Below are positions 7,052 to 14,630 of a stretch of DNA of 17,837 nucleotides, piece after piece. The notes under the pieces are model-generated. The model had not been told where the DNA came from, searched no databases, and worked only from the letters and a program-made list of their open reading frames with translations. Location of the stretch: assembly GCA_002440765.1 (NCBI GenBank), contig DJVC01000040.1:1-17837 (forward strand), written 5' to 3'. This DNA is from a bacterium UBP3_UBA6266 (lineage in GTDB: Bacteria > Auribacterota > UBA6266). Position 1 is the stretch's first letter, and each line of letters starts with the position of its first letter. The position numbers and the translations under genes were made by a program.

Positions 7052-8044
7052 TTATATCTCCCGTAAAAATTTGGCGGCTTCTTCCGGAGGGGTTGAATTG
7101 ATAAAGAAGCCTGTCCCCCATTCAAAACCCGCCGTCTTTACTATCCTCGGGAATATTTCTATGTGCCAGTGGAAGCTTTCAGAAAAATCGGATTGCAGGG
7201 GAGATGTATGGATAAGCAGGTTGTACTGGAAGTCTCTTAATGCTTTGTGCAGTTTATTGAGTGTGTTTTTCATTATGCGGCTGAGATACCTGAGATGCGT
7301 CTCTTCACCGCAATCAAAATCTGCGGCGTGATTTTTGGGGATAATCCAGGTCTCAAAGGGGAATCTGGACGCGTACGGGCAAAATGAAAGGAATTCGTTG
7401 TTGGAATCCACTATTCTGGCCCCGACTTCCGTTTCCTGCCGGATAATGTCACAAAAGACACATTTTTTGTGAATTTTGAAATAATCATGCGCCCCTGTTA
7501 ACGTTTCCATGGCCCTCTTGGGTATGACGGGCATTGCGATTAACTGAAAATGCGGGTGCTTCAGGGTTGCCCCTGCTTTTGGCCCTACGTTTTTGAAAAC
7601 GATAATATGCTGAAGCCTGATATCGTTTCTCAGGTCCGATATCCTGTTTTTTATGTTTGTCAGTATGCTGTGTATTTTTTCTTCGGAAAACTGGCCCAAA
7701 TCCTTTTTATGATCCGGGGATTCTATGATAAGTTCGTGAGCCCCTGTGGCGCTGATGGATTCGTATATGCCTGTTTTGCTTTTTTTCAGTTCATTTTCCA
7801 CCCTCAAAGCCGGAAATTTATTCGGTATGACCCTTAAATCCCAGCCCGCGGAATTCGGGGCGGAATCAGGTTTCCTTACAGCCGTTATCTCCGGAGTGGT
7901 CATCTTTTCGTTGCCTTCGCAGAAAGGACAGTATTTTAAATCCTCGTTTTCTTCGTAAACGGAGAAATCATTCGGCCTGTTTTTCCTGTCCGTAGCGATT
8001 ATTATCCATCTGTTTACAATAGGGTCTTTTCTTATTTCCGACAT
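7052..8044 (-). CDS. galT: GalT-family nucleotidylyltransferase (galactose-1-P uridylyltransferase or ADP-glucose phosphorylase)
   Basis: This HIT-superfamily enzyme transfers a nucleotidyl group through a histidine intermediate. It has 330 residues, close to the family norm. Features are RKDPIVNRWIIIA near the N-terminus, CPFCEGNE (C39, C42), SPDH (H112) and the signature FKNVGPKAGATLKHPHFQ (150-167) with nucleophile H165. C39, C42, H112 and H163 match the expected zinc ligands. A second CVFC pair is at 195-198 and HWH at 292-294. The residue after HPH is Phe, where Ser or Gly is usual; the signature tolerates variation there. Its ATG overlaps the glgA stop (TAATG), with GGAAG 9 nt upstream. 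There is no galK or galE, and it sits between glycogen synthase and a GH57 gene. A role in ADP- or UDP-glucose turnover is therefore plausible, but that is inference; some GalT homologues act as ADP-glucose phosphorylases. Confidence 0.9.
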   Translation of the reverse strand: MSEIRKDPIVNRWIIIATDRKNRPNDFSVYEENEDLKYCPFCEGNEKMTTPEITAVRKPDSAPNSAGWDLRVIPNKFPALRVENELKKSKTGIYESISATGAHELIIESPDHKKDLGQFSEEKIHSILTNIKNRISDLRNDIRLQHIIVFKNVGPKAGATLKHPHFQLIAMPVIPKRAMETLTGAHDYFKIHKKCVFCDIIRQETEVGARIVDSNNEFLSFCPYASRFPFETWIIPKNHAADFDCGEETHLRYLSRIMKNTLNKLHKALRDFQYNLLIHTSPLQSDFSESFHWHIEIFPRIVKTAGFEWGTGFFINSTPPEEAAKFLREI

Positions 8045-9504
8045 TACGCCGTACTTCCTTTTTTAATGATTGTTTTATATAACGCCTCGTATTTTTTGGC
8101 GGATTTGTTCCATGAAAAATCGCAGTTCATGCCGGTTTTGATTATTTGCGTTTTGTGTCTTTCGTCTCCGGTTATTTTCAGGGCTTCAGCGATCTTTTCC
8201 AGCATTGCCTTTTTGCCGTATTTTTTGAATTTAAAACCGTTACCCGCTCCGGTCAGCGGGTTGTAGTTTAATATAGTGTCATCCAGTCCGCCGGTTGCGC
8301 TTACTATGGGAATAGTCCCGTATTTGAGGCTGTATATCTGGTTCAGTCCACAGGGCTCATATCTGGAAGGCATAAGAAAAAAATCACATCCTGCTTCTAT
8401 TTTATGCGCAAGAGGTTCGTTAAATTCGAGTTTTATGCCCAGTTTGTTCCTGTAGGCATTTGCAAGCCTGCATAAAGTTAAATGGTATTTGTTATCTCCT
8501 TTCCCCAATATGAGAAGCACAACATTCATGCTTAATATTTCCGGAATCGCATCAATAATCAAATCCATTCCCTTTTGTTCCGCCAGCCGGGAAACTATGC
8601 CTATAACAGGCACGGTTTCGGATGAAGATATGGCGAATTCCTCAAGGATGTCTTTTTTGCAGACCTTTTTACCGTTCATATTCAGGGCGGAGTAATTTTC
8701 TTTTATATGTTTATCTGTTTCAGGATTCCATTCGCCGTAATCTACTCCGTTGATGATTCCGTATATATCCTTTTTGCGTTTTCGGAGTATGCCTTCCATT
8801 CCAAAAGAGTGTTGTTCGGTCTGAATTTCTTTACTGTAGTTTTTACTTACGGTACTTATCGCGTCCGAAAAGACTATTCCCGATTTCATGAAATTAAGCA
8901 TTCCGAAAAATTCAAGGCCTTCGGAACTGAAAACCGACCAGGGCAGACCTGTCAACTTCATATCAAAATGCCAGAATGCGCCCTGATATGCCAGATTGTG
9001 GATGGTGTATAAGGTTTTTGTGCCTTTAAAAAAGGGGTTTTCTGATTCTGTGATTTTTAGATACGCGGGGATTAAACCGGTTTGCCAATCATTACAATGG
9101 ATTATATGGGGCTGAAAGCCCAATAATTCGCATGCTTTGACGACCGCCCTGCAGAAAAAAATGAATCTTGAAGAGTTATCCTTGTAATTCCCCGTTCTCT
9201 CGCCGTAAAGCCCTTCCCTCATATACAGGATATCATTTTTAATGAAATAAACGGGAGTGCCGGATGATGTTTTGGCGGCGAATATATTTCCCTCATATTT
9301 ATTGTCGCCTACCGTTATTTCAAAAGGCTTATTGCAATTCTCAAGATCCCTGAAATTTTTCTGAACAGTGTCGTATAACGGCATTATCGATATTATGTCG
9401 TGCCCGAATTTTTTAAGTTCATCGGGCAGTGAACCTGCTACATCGGCTAAACCGCCTGTTTTAGCGAACGGCCGGATTTCACTTGCCGCAAATAAAATAT
9501 TCAT
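8044..9504 (-). CDS. glgA: Glycogen synthase (GT5)
   Basis: GlgA extends alpha-1,4-glucan chains from ADP-glucose (some homologues accept UDP-glucose). The 486 residues match the family length. The N-terminal donor-loop motif is KTGGLADVAGSLP, with K15. HCNDWQT (136-142), LYTIHNLAYQG (165-175), NGVDYGEWNPETD (252-264), SRLAEQKGMD (305-314) and SRYEPCGLNQIYSLKYG (380-396, catalytic-site E383) are all GT5 hallmarks, and ATGGLDDT is at 403-410. Both Rossmann halves are complete. The start is ATG, 8 nt after the stop of the solute-binding gene, with no strong Shine-Dalgarno, so translation may depend on coupling. The stop overlaps galT by 1 nt. No glgC, glgB or glgP is in the window. Confidence 0.96.
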   Translation of the reverse strand: MNILFAASEIRPFAKTGGLADVAGSLPDELKKFGHDIISIMPLYDTVQKNFRDLENCNKPFEITVGDNKYEGNIFAAKTSSGTPVYFIKNDILYMREGLYGERTGNYKDNSSRFIFFCRAVVKACELLGFQPHIIHCNDWQTGLIPAYLKITESENPFFKGTKTLYTIHNLAYQGAFWHFDMKLTGLPWSVFSSEGLEFFGMLNFMKSGIVFSDAISTVSKNYSKEIQTEQHSFGMEGILRKRKKDIYGIINGVDYGEWNPETDKHIKENYSALNMNGKKVCKKDILEEFAISSSETVPVIGIVSRLAEQKGMDLIIDAIPEILSMNVVLLILGKGDNKYHLTLCRLANAYRNKLGIKLEFNEPLAHKIEAGCDFFLMPSRYEPCGLNQIYSLKYGTIPIVSATGGLDDTILNYNPLTGAGNGFKFKKYGKKAMLEKIAEALKITGDERHKTQIIKTGMNCDFSWNKSAKKYEALYKTIIKKGSTA

Positions 9505-9512
9505 GATTTTTT

Positions 9513-10790
9513 CTACTTTTCTTCAAGCAGAACATTAGCTTTTTTGTCTATTTCAGGAGCCATTTCAGACATCTTTTTCTTGCCGTTAAATACAAGGTCA
9601 AGATTGGGCATTATGACGTTGTCCTGGATTTCTCTCCATTTGGGTGTGAAAGGTTCGTAAATGACATATTTGACGGCTTCGTTCAGCATTTTTTTATTTT
9701 TTGGTTTTTGGGGATTGAGAGCCCACGCAGGTCCTTCCGCGATTTCCCTTAGGGCAGGCTGCGCCAGGCCGTCTTCCGCAAGTTTACTTTGACCTTCCGG
9801 ACCGCTTAAAGCTTTCAAAACCAGCCATGCCTCTTTGGGATATTTTGTCTCTTTATAAATACAATACCCTGAACCGCCTGTCCCGAAGGCGCGTGTCCCT
9901 GAAGGCCCTTTGGGAAACATCACTACATCCCAGTCGAAATTTGAAATTTTTCTGAATTGGGGTGTTTCCCATATTCCGGAAGAGTACATCGCAAGCTTTC
10001 CTGATGTAAATAATTCCCATAACGCCATGCCGATATTTGCCAGGGCTGTTGAACTGGGCATTACCTCATATTTATTCATTAAATCGGAATAGAATTGTAT
10101 CCCTTCTACGGTTCCGGGCTTATCAAAGGTGAATTCGGCCGGATTTTTGACATTATCCACAATACTTCCCCCGAACGAATAAATAAAGTTCATCCAGCAC
10201 CATGAGTAAAAGCCGTATTGTGTGATGTTGTTGCCTTTTCTGACGGTCAATTTTTTTGCTGTCTCGAGCATCTCGTCCAGTGTCCAGTCATCCGTGGGAT
10301 ACGGTATTTCGGCCGCATCAAAAATGGACTTATTGTAGAAAACACAGGCAAAAGGAGCTGTGTCCCGCGGCAGGCAGTACAGTTTGCCGTCTATTGTAAA
10401 GCGGTCCACCACTTCGGGAAAAAAAGCATCTATTGATATGTCGGGATCCTCGTTTATAAACTGTGTCAGGTCGAGAAAAGCGCCCTTTTCCATGAAAGAT
10501 GTGAAAATATTAACTTCGGCGAACATTATATCAGGCGCGGAACCCGCGGCTATCCTGGTCAAAATTTTTGAACTGTATCCGTTCGCGGCTATATGGTTTA
10601 ATATGATTTTAATATTTGGGTGCTCTTTTTCCCATTTTTTTGCTGTTTCGGTTATTATTTCTTTTTCTTCCGGAGCACCCCAGAAAGCGACTTCAATTTT
10701 GATAACGTCTGTTTTATCAATTTTGGCGCATCCTGAGAAAGAGGAAAACACCAGTGTGATTGCTACTATGGATGTGATAATTCTGGACAT
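9513..10790 (-). CDS. Sugar ABC transporter solute-binding lipoprotein (family 1)
   Basis: A 425-residue extracellular solute-binding protein of the MalE/UgpB type. The N-terminus is a lipoprotein signal, with hydrophobic core residues ~5-18 and lipobox FSGC (lipid-modified C21). The mature part starts with IKIEVAFWGAPEEKEI and KKWEKEHPNIKI (a typical first strand and helix). It continues with AGSAPDIMFAEV, LYCLPRDTAPFACVFYNKSIFDAA, ALWELFTSGKLAMYSSGIWE, FGTGGSGYCIYKETKYPKEAW and a C-terminal helix region. This is the pattern of oligosaccharide or glycerol-phosphate binders. AAGGAG lies 9 nt before the ATG. It leads the operon into glgA, galT and GH57. No permease or ATPase genes are nearby, so it must use components encoded elsewhere. 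The ligand is inferred to be an alpha-glucan or maltodextrin from context only. Confidence 0.92.
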   Translation of the reverse strand: MSRIITSIVAITLVFSSFSGCAKIDKTDVIKIEVAFWGAPEEKEIITETAKKWEKEHPNIKIILNHIAANGYSSKILTRIAAGSAPDIMFAEVNIFTSFMEKGAFLDLTQFINEDPDISIDAFFPEVVDRFTIDGKLYCLPRDTAPFACVFYNKSIFDAAEIPYPTDDWTLDEMLETAKKLTVRKGNNITQYGFYSWCWMNFIYSFGGSIVDNVKNPAEFTFDKPGTVEGIQFYSDLMNKYEVMPSSTALANIGMALWELFTSGKLAMYSSGIWETPQFRKISNFDWDVVMFPKGPSGTRAFGTGGSGYCIYKETKYPKEAWLVLKALSGPEGQSKLAEDGLAQPALREIAEGPAWALNPQKPKNKKMLNEAVKYVIYEPFTPKWREIQDNVIMPNLDLVFNGKKKMSEMAPEIDKKANVLLEEK

Positions 10791-10867
10791 TGTTAAGTTC
10801 TCCTTTCGGTTATATAATTATACAACATACAGCATGTAAATATATTATACAATAAAGCGGAAAAGTT

Positions 10868-10896
10868 ATTTTGAATCATATATTCAAACATGTCAA
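10868..10896 (-). promoter_or_regulatory. Candidate sigma70-type promoter with internal palindrome, upstream of the glgA operon
   Basis: On the - strand a consensus -35 TTGACA (10891-10896) and a -10 like CAAAAT (10868-10873, 4 of 6) are 17 bp apart. A perfect inverted repeat TTTGAAT-CATAT-ATTCAAA (10870-10888) fills the spacer, a classical place for a repressor operator. Two TTGTATAAT boxes lie further downstream (10844-10852, 10817-10825) and could be alternative -10 elements, although no good -35 pairs with them. Confidence 0.45.
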
Positions 10897-10954
10897 CTTT
10901 TTTTATAAGCTGCACCCGGTCACATGATTGAGGTTAGCGCACTCCGGGCCTGTA

Positions 10955-11020
10955 TGAAATTAAGATATACCGTTAAATCAGCCATGGGATAAAAGTTAAA
11001 CGTTTTCGTGAAATTAAGAT
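10955..11020 (+). repeat. 12-bp direct repeat TGAAATTAAGAT, two copies
   Basis: Identical copies at 10955-10966 and 11009-11020, 54 bp apart start to start, both upstream of the rightward promoter. This is about five helical turns. They may be paired activator or repressor sites, or chance in AT-rich DNA. Confidence 0.5.
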
Positions 11021-11033
11021 GTTACCTGAACAT
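11019..11033. promoter_or_regulatory. Dyad ATGTT-ACCTG-AACAT
   Basis: A 5-bp perfect inverted repeat with a 5-bp spacer, overlapping the end of the second 12-bp direct repeat and ending 14 bp before the -35 box of the rightward promoter. It is a possible regulator site; short, so of low weight. Confidence 0.3.
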
Positions 11034-11047
11034 ATCTAAATTAAAAC

Positions 11048-11076
11048 TTGATTTGGAATAAGTCTTTTACTATGAT
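11048..11076 (+). promoter_or_regulatory. Sigma70-type promoter for the nucleotidyltransferase
   Basis: TTGATT (11048-11053; 4 of 6 to TTGACA) and TATGAT (11071-11076; 5 of 6 to TATAAT) are separated by exactly 17 bp. Transcription would begin near 11083, giving a leader of about 45 nt before the ATG at 11130. Confidence 0.6.
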
Positions 11077-11129
11077 GCCTTTTTATTATAAGGAACAGAA
11101 ATTTACCATTTAAAAAATCGGAGATTTGC

Positions 11130-11861
11130 ATGAAAGCAGTGATACTTGCGGCTGGCAAGGGAAAAAGAATGAAAGATCTTACTAAAGACTGCCCTAAGCC
11201 TATGTTAGAAGCGCATGGGTCCCCTATTCTGGAATATATTATCCTTTCGCTTAAGAATATGGGCATAAAGGAGTTTTTGATTATAACCGGTTACAGGGCT
11301 GAGGTAATCGAAGGTTATTTTAAGAACGGCGCCGCGTTTGGAGTTGATATTGCGTATAAACATCAGCTTGTTCAGGACGGCACAGGGAAAGCGCCGGAAC
11401 TTGCCAGGGATTTTTTAGGGAAATCTCCCTTCCTGCTCTCCTACGGGGATGTGTTGACCGCCCACGAGAATTATCCGATGATCCTGGATTATTTTTATAA
11501 GACCGGTTGTTCGGCTCTTCTGTCGTTAAAAAAGGTTAAAGATGTTTCCAAAGGCGGTGCTGTTACCCTGGATCCGAACGGCAGGGTTACCGGCCTGGTG
11601 GAAAAGCCTCAGCCGGGAACCGCTGTTTCTAACCTCGAAAATGCCGGAATTTATATTTTCCGGCCTGAAATATTTGATTACACATCCGGACTTCAAAAAT
11701 CGCCAAGAGGAGAATACGAGCTTACCGACGCGCTGATAATGATGATTAACGACGGCCTTGATGTGAGAGGATATGAGCTACAGGGATACTGGGGAGATAT
11801 AGGCGTTCCCGAAGCCCTGCAGGAACTCAGGAAAATTTTAGAAAAAAAGGGTGAGATTTAA
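11130..11861 (+). CDS. Sugar-1-phosphate nucleotidyltransferase
   Basis: A 243-residue single-domain NTP_transferase-fold enzyme that makes an NDP-sugar from NTP and a sugar-1-phosphate. The signature AVILAAGKGKRM (3-14), CPKPMLE (21-27) with sugar-phosphate-binding K23, DGTGKAPELA (83-92), the metal-binding YGD (105-107), VEKP (157-160), NAGIYIF (171-177) and YWGDIGVPE (220-228) are all in place. It resembles glucose-1-phosphate thymidylyl/uridylyl, mannose-1-phosphate guanylyl or MurU-like enzymes. It lacks the KPAVPFGG-type motif of GlgC and any hexapeptide-repeat tail, so substrate and nucleotide stay open. The ATG has GGAG 8 nt upstream (CGGAGATTTGC). It is a single-gene unit with its own promoter, divergent from the glycogen operon, and converges on the next gene with 5 bp between stop codons. 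Confidence 0.9.
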   Translation: MKAVILAAGKGKRMKDLTKDCPKPMLEAHGSPILEYIILSLKNMGIKEFLIITGYRAEVIEGYFKNGAAFGVDIAYKHQLVQDGTGKAPELARDFLGKSPFLLSYGDVLTAHENYPMILDYFYKTGCSALLSLKKVKDVSKGGAVTLDPNGRVTGLVEKPQPGTAVSNLENAGIYIFRPEIFDYTSGLQKSPRGEYELTDALIMMINDGLDVRGYELQGYWGDIGVPEALQELRKILEKKGEI

Positions 11862-11866
11862 TTTTC

Positions 11867-12475
11867 TCAGCGCACTCTTTTATAGGTTTCGACTTTCTTT
11901 TTCAAAGGGTATTTCTTCAGCAAATTGTTTCTGAGATTCCTTATTGCTTCAATGGAAGCAAAGATAATGCCTCCGGGCGTCAGGCTTTTTGTGTTATCAA
12001 ATTGCTGCGAATCGTAGATTACCCCGCCTGTAGGTGCATATACGACCTGAATACGCGCCCCGGTTCTTACGGAAGCCGACACGATGTTCACACTTTCTTT
12101 AAAAAGCGTTATCCGTCCGTAGACCAGACCTTCCGCGCCCAGTATTTCGCCGAGTTTTTGGGGAGAGCATGAATAAATGTCAGTTATATTTGCTTCCTTC
12201 AATTTGGCGTCGATTGTTTCCTGGCTTAAAATCAGATAAAAACTGTAGGATTCAAACCCTTCTATAAGGGCGTTTCTGAGCCATTCACCCGCCTCTTCTT
12301 TAGATGTTTCATTGTCCATGGGAAGGACGGCAAGCACCTTTATTGCGGCATTAGCCTGTTTGAAGTTCCCTGACACTGTTGTTACATTCTTTCCGGAAGA
12401 AGGGGCGAACAAGGCATGGGAATATGTGGATAAAAATATTAATATCGCTACTGTGGCAAAATACAATTTTTTCAT
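11867..12475 (-). CDS. Exported GNA1162/DUF799-like protein
   Basis: A 202-residue protein with a Sec signal (KK, hydrophobic ~4-17, probable cleavage near STYSHA, residue 21). Residues ~45-130 match, from memory, the GNA1162/DUF799 pattern. These are VLAVLPMDNETS, EWLRNALIEGFESYSFYLILSQETIDAKLKEANITD, SPQKLGEILGAEGLVYGRI and a strand with RIQVVYAPTGGVIYDSQ. Members are usually outer-envelope lipoproteins of unknown role. Here no Cys follows the signal (the only Cys is C103), so it is probably soluble or held by other means. The C-terminus is strongly basic (KKKVETYKRVR). The strong AGGGGAG ribosome site and the 20-bp gap after ktrA place it last in the ktrB-ktrA transcript. Whether it relates to K+ uptake is unknown. 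Confidence 0.75.
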   Translation of the reverse strand: MKKLYFATVAILIFLSTYSHALFAPSSGKNVTTVSGNFKQANAAIKVLAVLPMDNETSKEEAGEWLRNALIEGFESYSFYLILSQETIDAKLKEANITDIYSCSPQKLGEILGAEGLVYGRITLFKESVNIVSASVRTGARIQVVYAPTGGVIYDSQQFDNTKSLTPGGIIFASIEAIRNLRNNLLKKYPLKKKVETYKRVR

Positions 12476-12495
12476 TTTCTTCTCCCCTTAATTTT

Positions 12496-13164
12496 CTATA
12501 ATTCTTTGAATTTCTCTATTTTGTCGGTTTCCCCGATAACAACTATCACATCACCTTCGTTGAGCAGGTGATTTGGCGTTGGCGTGATATTGATTGATAT
12601 TTTACCCTTGGTGTTTTTATCGTTTTTGCTTTTTATGGCAATTACATTGATATTGAATTTTTTTCTTATACCGCTTTCATTGAGGTTTTTCCCGTCAAGT
12701 GAATGCGGAATCTCAAGTTCGGCTATATTATAGCCGGGCGATATTTCAATTTGTTCGAAGATATCCGGCGAAACAAGGCTGTTTGCCAAACGGGTGCCCA
12801 TATCTCTTTCAGGAAATATCACCCTGTCCGCTCCGACTTTTTGCAGCAGTTTTCCGTGAAGCAGGGTCCGGGCTTTTGATATAACTGTCTTGACGCCCAG
12901 TTCCTTCAGTATCATTGTCACCAGAATGCTGGATTCGAGGGTTTCAGCGATTGAAACAATGGCGACATCGATATTTTCTATACCCACCGCTTTGAGGGCC
13001 CTTTCATCGGTTGCATCCATTGTTACCGCGTGTGTCGCGATTTCGTTGATCTCCTGGACTCTTTCGGGGTCAGAATCTATTACAAGGACCTCACAGCCTT
13101 TTTGGCTGAGAGCCTGTGCGACGCTTGTTCCGAATCTTCCTGCTCCGATAACCGCAAACTGCAT
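12496..13164 (-). CDS. ktrA: K+ uptake regulatory subunit (KtrA-type, RCK domain)
   Basis: KtrA-type proteins form a cytoplasmic octameric ring that gates the KtrB channel in response to nucleotides. At 222 residues this is a single-RCK KtrA rather than the double-length E. coli TrkA. The N-terminal RCK_N Rossmann domain has FAVIGAGRFG (GxGxxG at 7-12), acidic D30 after the second strand (VLVIDSD) and MDATDE (49-54). It also has DVAIVSIAE (66-74) and VISKA (94-98). The RCK_C domain spans about 137-222 (ELEIPHSLDGKNLNE, LNEGDVIVVIGE). AAAGGAGG, 6 nt before the ATG, overlaps the stop of ktrB. The 10-bp spacing supports co-expression with the channel gene. Confidence 0.94.
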   Translation of the reverse strand: MQFAVIGAGRFGTSVAQALSQKGCEVLVIDSDPERVQEINEIATHAVTMDATDERALKAVGIENIDVAIVSIAETLESSILVTMILKELGVKTVISKARTLLHGKLLQKVGADRVIFPERDMGTRLANSLVSPDIFEQIEISPGYNIAELEIPHSLDGKNLNESGIRKKFNINVIAIKSKNDKNTKGKISINITPTPNHLLNEGDVIVVIGETDKIEKFKEL

Positions 13165-13174
13165 ATAACCTCCT

Positions 13175-14584
13175 TTATCCGACCATAACAGTTTCTTCCG
13201 GATATTTTATTGACGGATAATCTTCTCTTTTCCCTACTATAAGGGCTATTGCCAGAGGGCTTATTCTTCCCACCAGCATAATTATTATAATCAAAAATTT
13301 ACCGGCTAAAGACAAATAAGGGGTTATTCCTGTTGAAAGTCCGACCGTGCCGAAAGCGGATATTACTTCAAAGAGCACTTTCACAAGATAACCGTTTGCA
13401 ACCATGTTCCTGACTTCGGAGGTTTGTTCCGTTATAAGAAGCAGGGTTGTTGAAATCAGTACAATGTAAACTGATATTACCACTATTGAAATGGCTTCCT
13501 GGACAACTCGTTGCGGCACAGTCCGTTTAAAGACTGTCACATTGGGGTTGCCTTTAATGATTGAATATGTCGTGGCGACCAGAATAGCAAGCGTACATGT
13601 TTTAATCCCGCCGCCGGTTGACCCCGGAGACGCTCCTATAAACATTAAAAACATCATAAAGAAAAGAGTCGCTGTTTTCATGGAATTAGTGTCTATTATG
13701 TTAAATCCCGCCGTTCGGGGAGTAGCCGAACAGAAAAAAGCAGACTGCATCTTTTCCGCAAGAGTGAAATCTTTGAAAGTGTTATCCCACTCTATTGAAC
13801 CTATAATCATGGCACCGAAAATAAGGAGTGTGGCGGTCGATATCAGGACTACCTTGGAATGGAGGCTTAATTTTCCTTTCAATGTTCTGTCTTTTTTCCA
13901 GAATTTTAAGTTTTGCAGATTGAAAACGACTAAAAATCCCAGCCCGCCGAGTATGATTAATACAGTCATTGTCAGAACCACAAAGTTGTCATTGGAAAAG
14001 GCCTCCATGTTTTTACTGAAGAGCGTGAAACCCGCATTGCAGAAGGCTGAAATCGAATGGAAAATCGAATAATACGCTATTTGAAAATCAGAGCCGTAAG
14101 GAAGCACGGGATTATCTGAGACTTTAAATCGGATAAATAACAGGAAAGCGCCTAAAAATTCCGTGGTAAATGTGAACAATAAAACGGATTTGACTAATTT
14201 GTTGACGCTTATGCCCTTGGTTTTATCCAGGGTATCTCTTATTATCAGCTGATTTTTCATAGAGATTCTTTTACCCAGTATCATCAGATAGAAAGTAGAC
14301 AATGTCATTATTCCGAGTCCGCCTATCTGTATTAGGATAAGCATTACCATTTGTCCGAATGTCGTCAGGTCCGAGCCTATGTTTTTTACGACAAGACCTG
14401 TAACGCAGGTTGCGGAAGTCGAAAGGAAAAGAGCGTCTATGAAATTGAGCCTCCCGGGACCTGTTGTAGACATGGGAAGTTCAAGCAGCAGCGCTCCGAT
14501 GATAACGGCACAGAGGTATGAAAAGAATATTATTCTCGGAGGATGTATCTTCTTTTGTTTTTTTATTTTTTCTATAGTATCCAT
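13175..14584 (-). CDS. ktrB: K+ uptake channel subunit (KtrB/TrkH)
   Basis: An integral membrane K+ translocator of the TrkH/KtrB superfamily, 469 residues, with four MPM repeats. The selectivity-filter segments are visible: SATCVTGL (57-64), SAFCNAGF (179-186), SATPRTAGF (286-294) and SAFGTVGLSTG (409-419), each with the conserved central Gly. The intramembrane loop GASPGSTGGGIKT (317-329) is the K+ gate of this family. Hydrophobic helices fill the rest. The basic cytoplasmic N-terminus (IEKIKKQKKIHPPR) is typical. The size and the partner single-RCK gene favour KtrB over TrkH. The ATG has no good Shine-Dalgarno. It starts 46 bp after the clpB stop, with no terminator seen between, so readthrough from clpB is possible. 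Confidence 0.94.
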   Translation of the reverse strand: MDTIEKIKKQKKIHPPRIIFFSYLCAVIIGALLLELPMSTTGPGRLNFIDALFLSTSATCVTGLVVKNIGSDLTTFGQMVMLILIQIGGLGIMTLSTFYLMILGKRISMKNQLIIRDTLDKTKGISVNKLVKSVLLFTFTTEFLGAFLLFIRFKVSDNPVLPYGSDFQIAYYSIFHSISAFCNAGFTLFSKNMEAFSNDNFVVLTMTVLIILGGLGFLVVFNLQNLKFWKKDRTLKGKLSLHSKVVLISTATLLIFGAMIIGSIEWDNTFKDFTLAEKMQSAFFCSATPRTAGFNIIDTNSMKTATLFFMMFLMFIGASPGSTGGGIKTCTLAILVATTYSIIKGNPNVTVFKRTVPQRVVQEAISIVVISVYIVLISTTLLLITEQTSEVRNMVANGYLVKVLFEVISAFGTVGLSTGITPYLSLAGKFLIIIIMLVGRISPLAIALIVGKREDYPSIKYPEETVMVG

Positions 14585-14630
14585 TAACTAGAAATTATAG
14601 AGTCTATGGCGGGTAATTTCCAGATATTAT

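Larger units (their letters stand above)
10791..11129. other. Divergent regulatory region (339 bp)
   Basis: This non-coding stretch separates the leftward glycogen operon from the rightward nucleotidyltransferase gene. It holds a predicted promoter for each direction, a 7+7-bp palindrome in the leftward promoter, two TTGTATAAT repeats on the - strand (+ strand 10817-10825 and 10844-10852), a 12-bp direct repeat (10955-10966, 11009-11020) and an ATGTT-N5-AACAT dyad (11019-11033). No RNA gene was recognised. Confidence 0.7.

Noticed and set aside
10360..10839. 159-residue + strand frame across the solute-binding gene and its promoter
   Set aside because: Antisense to a well-supported lipoprotein gene and no family features.
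11130..11861. Naming the nucleotidyltransferase GlgC because of the nearby glgA
   Set aside because: It is only 243 residues, has KPMLE rather than the KPAVPFGG-type motif and lacks the C-terminal beta-helix domain of ADP-glucose pyrophosphorylase.
11852..11869. TGAGA-N8-TCTCA hairpin between the converging stops as a bidirectional terminator
   Set aside because: Only a 5-bp stem and no adjacent T-tract on the relevant side.
13491..14072. 193-residue + strand frame inside ktrB
   Set aside because: It lies fully antisense to a gene with all KtrB filter motifs; the composition is that of a reverse-complement shadow.
14591..14620. GAAATTA...TAATTTC inverted repeat between clpB and ktrB as a terminator
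   Set aside because: Short AT-rich arms with a 16-nt loop and no following T-run; it would not terminate efficiently.
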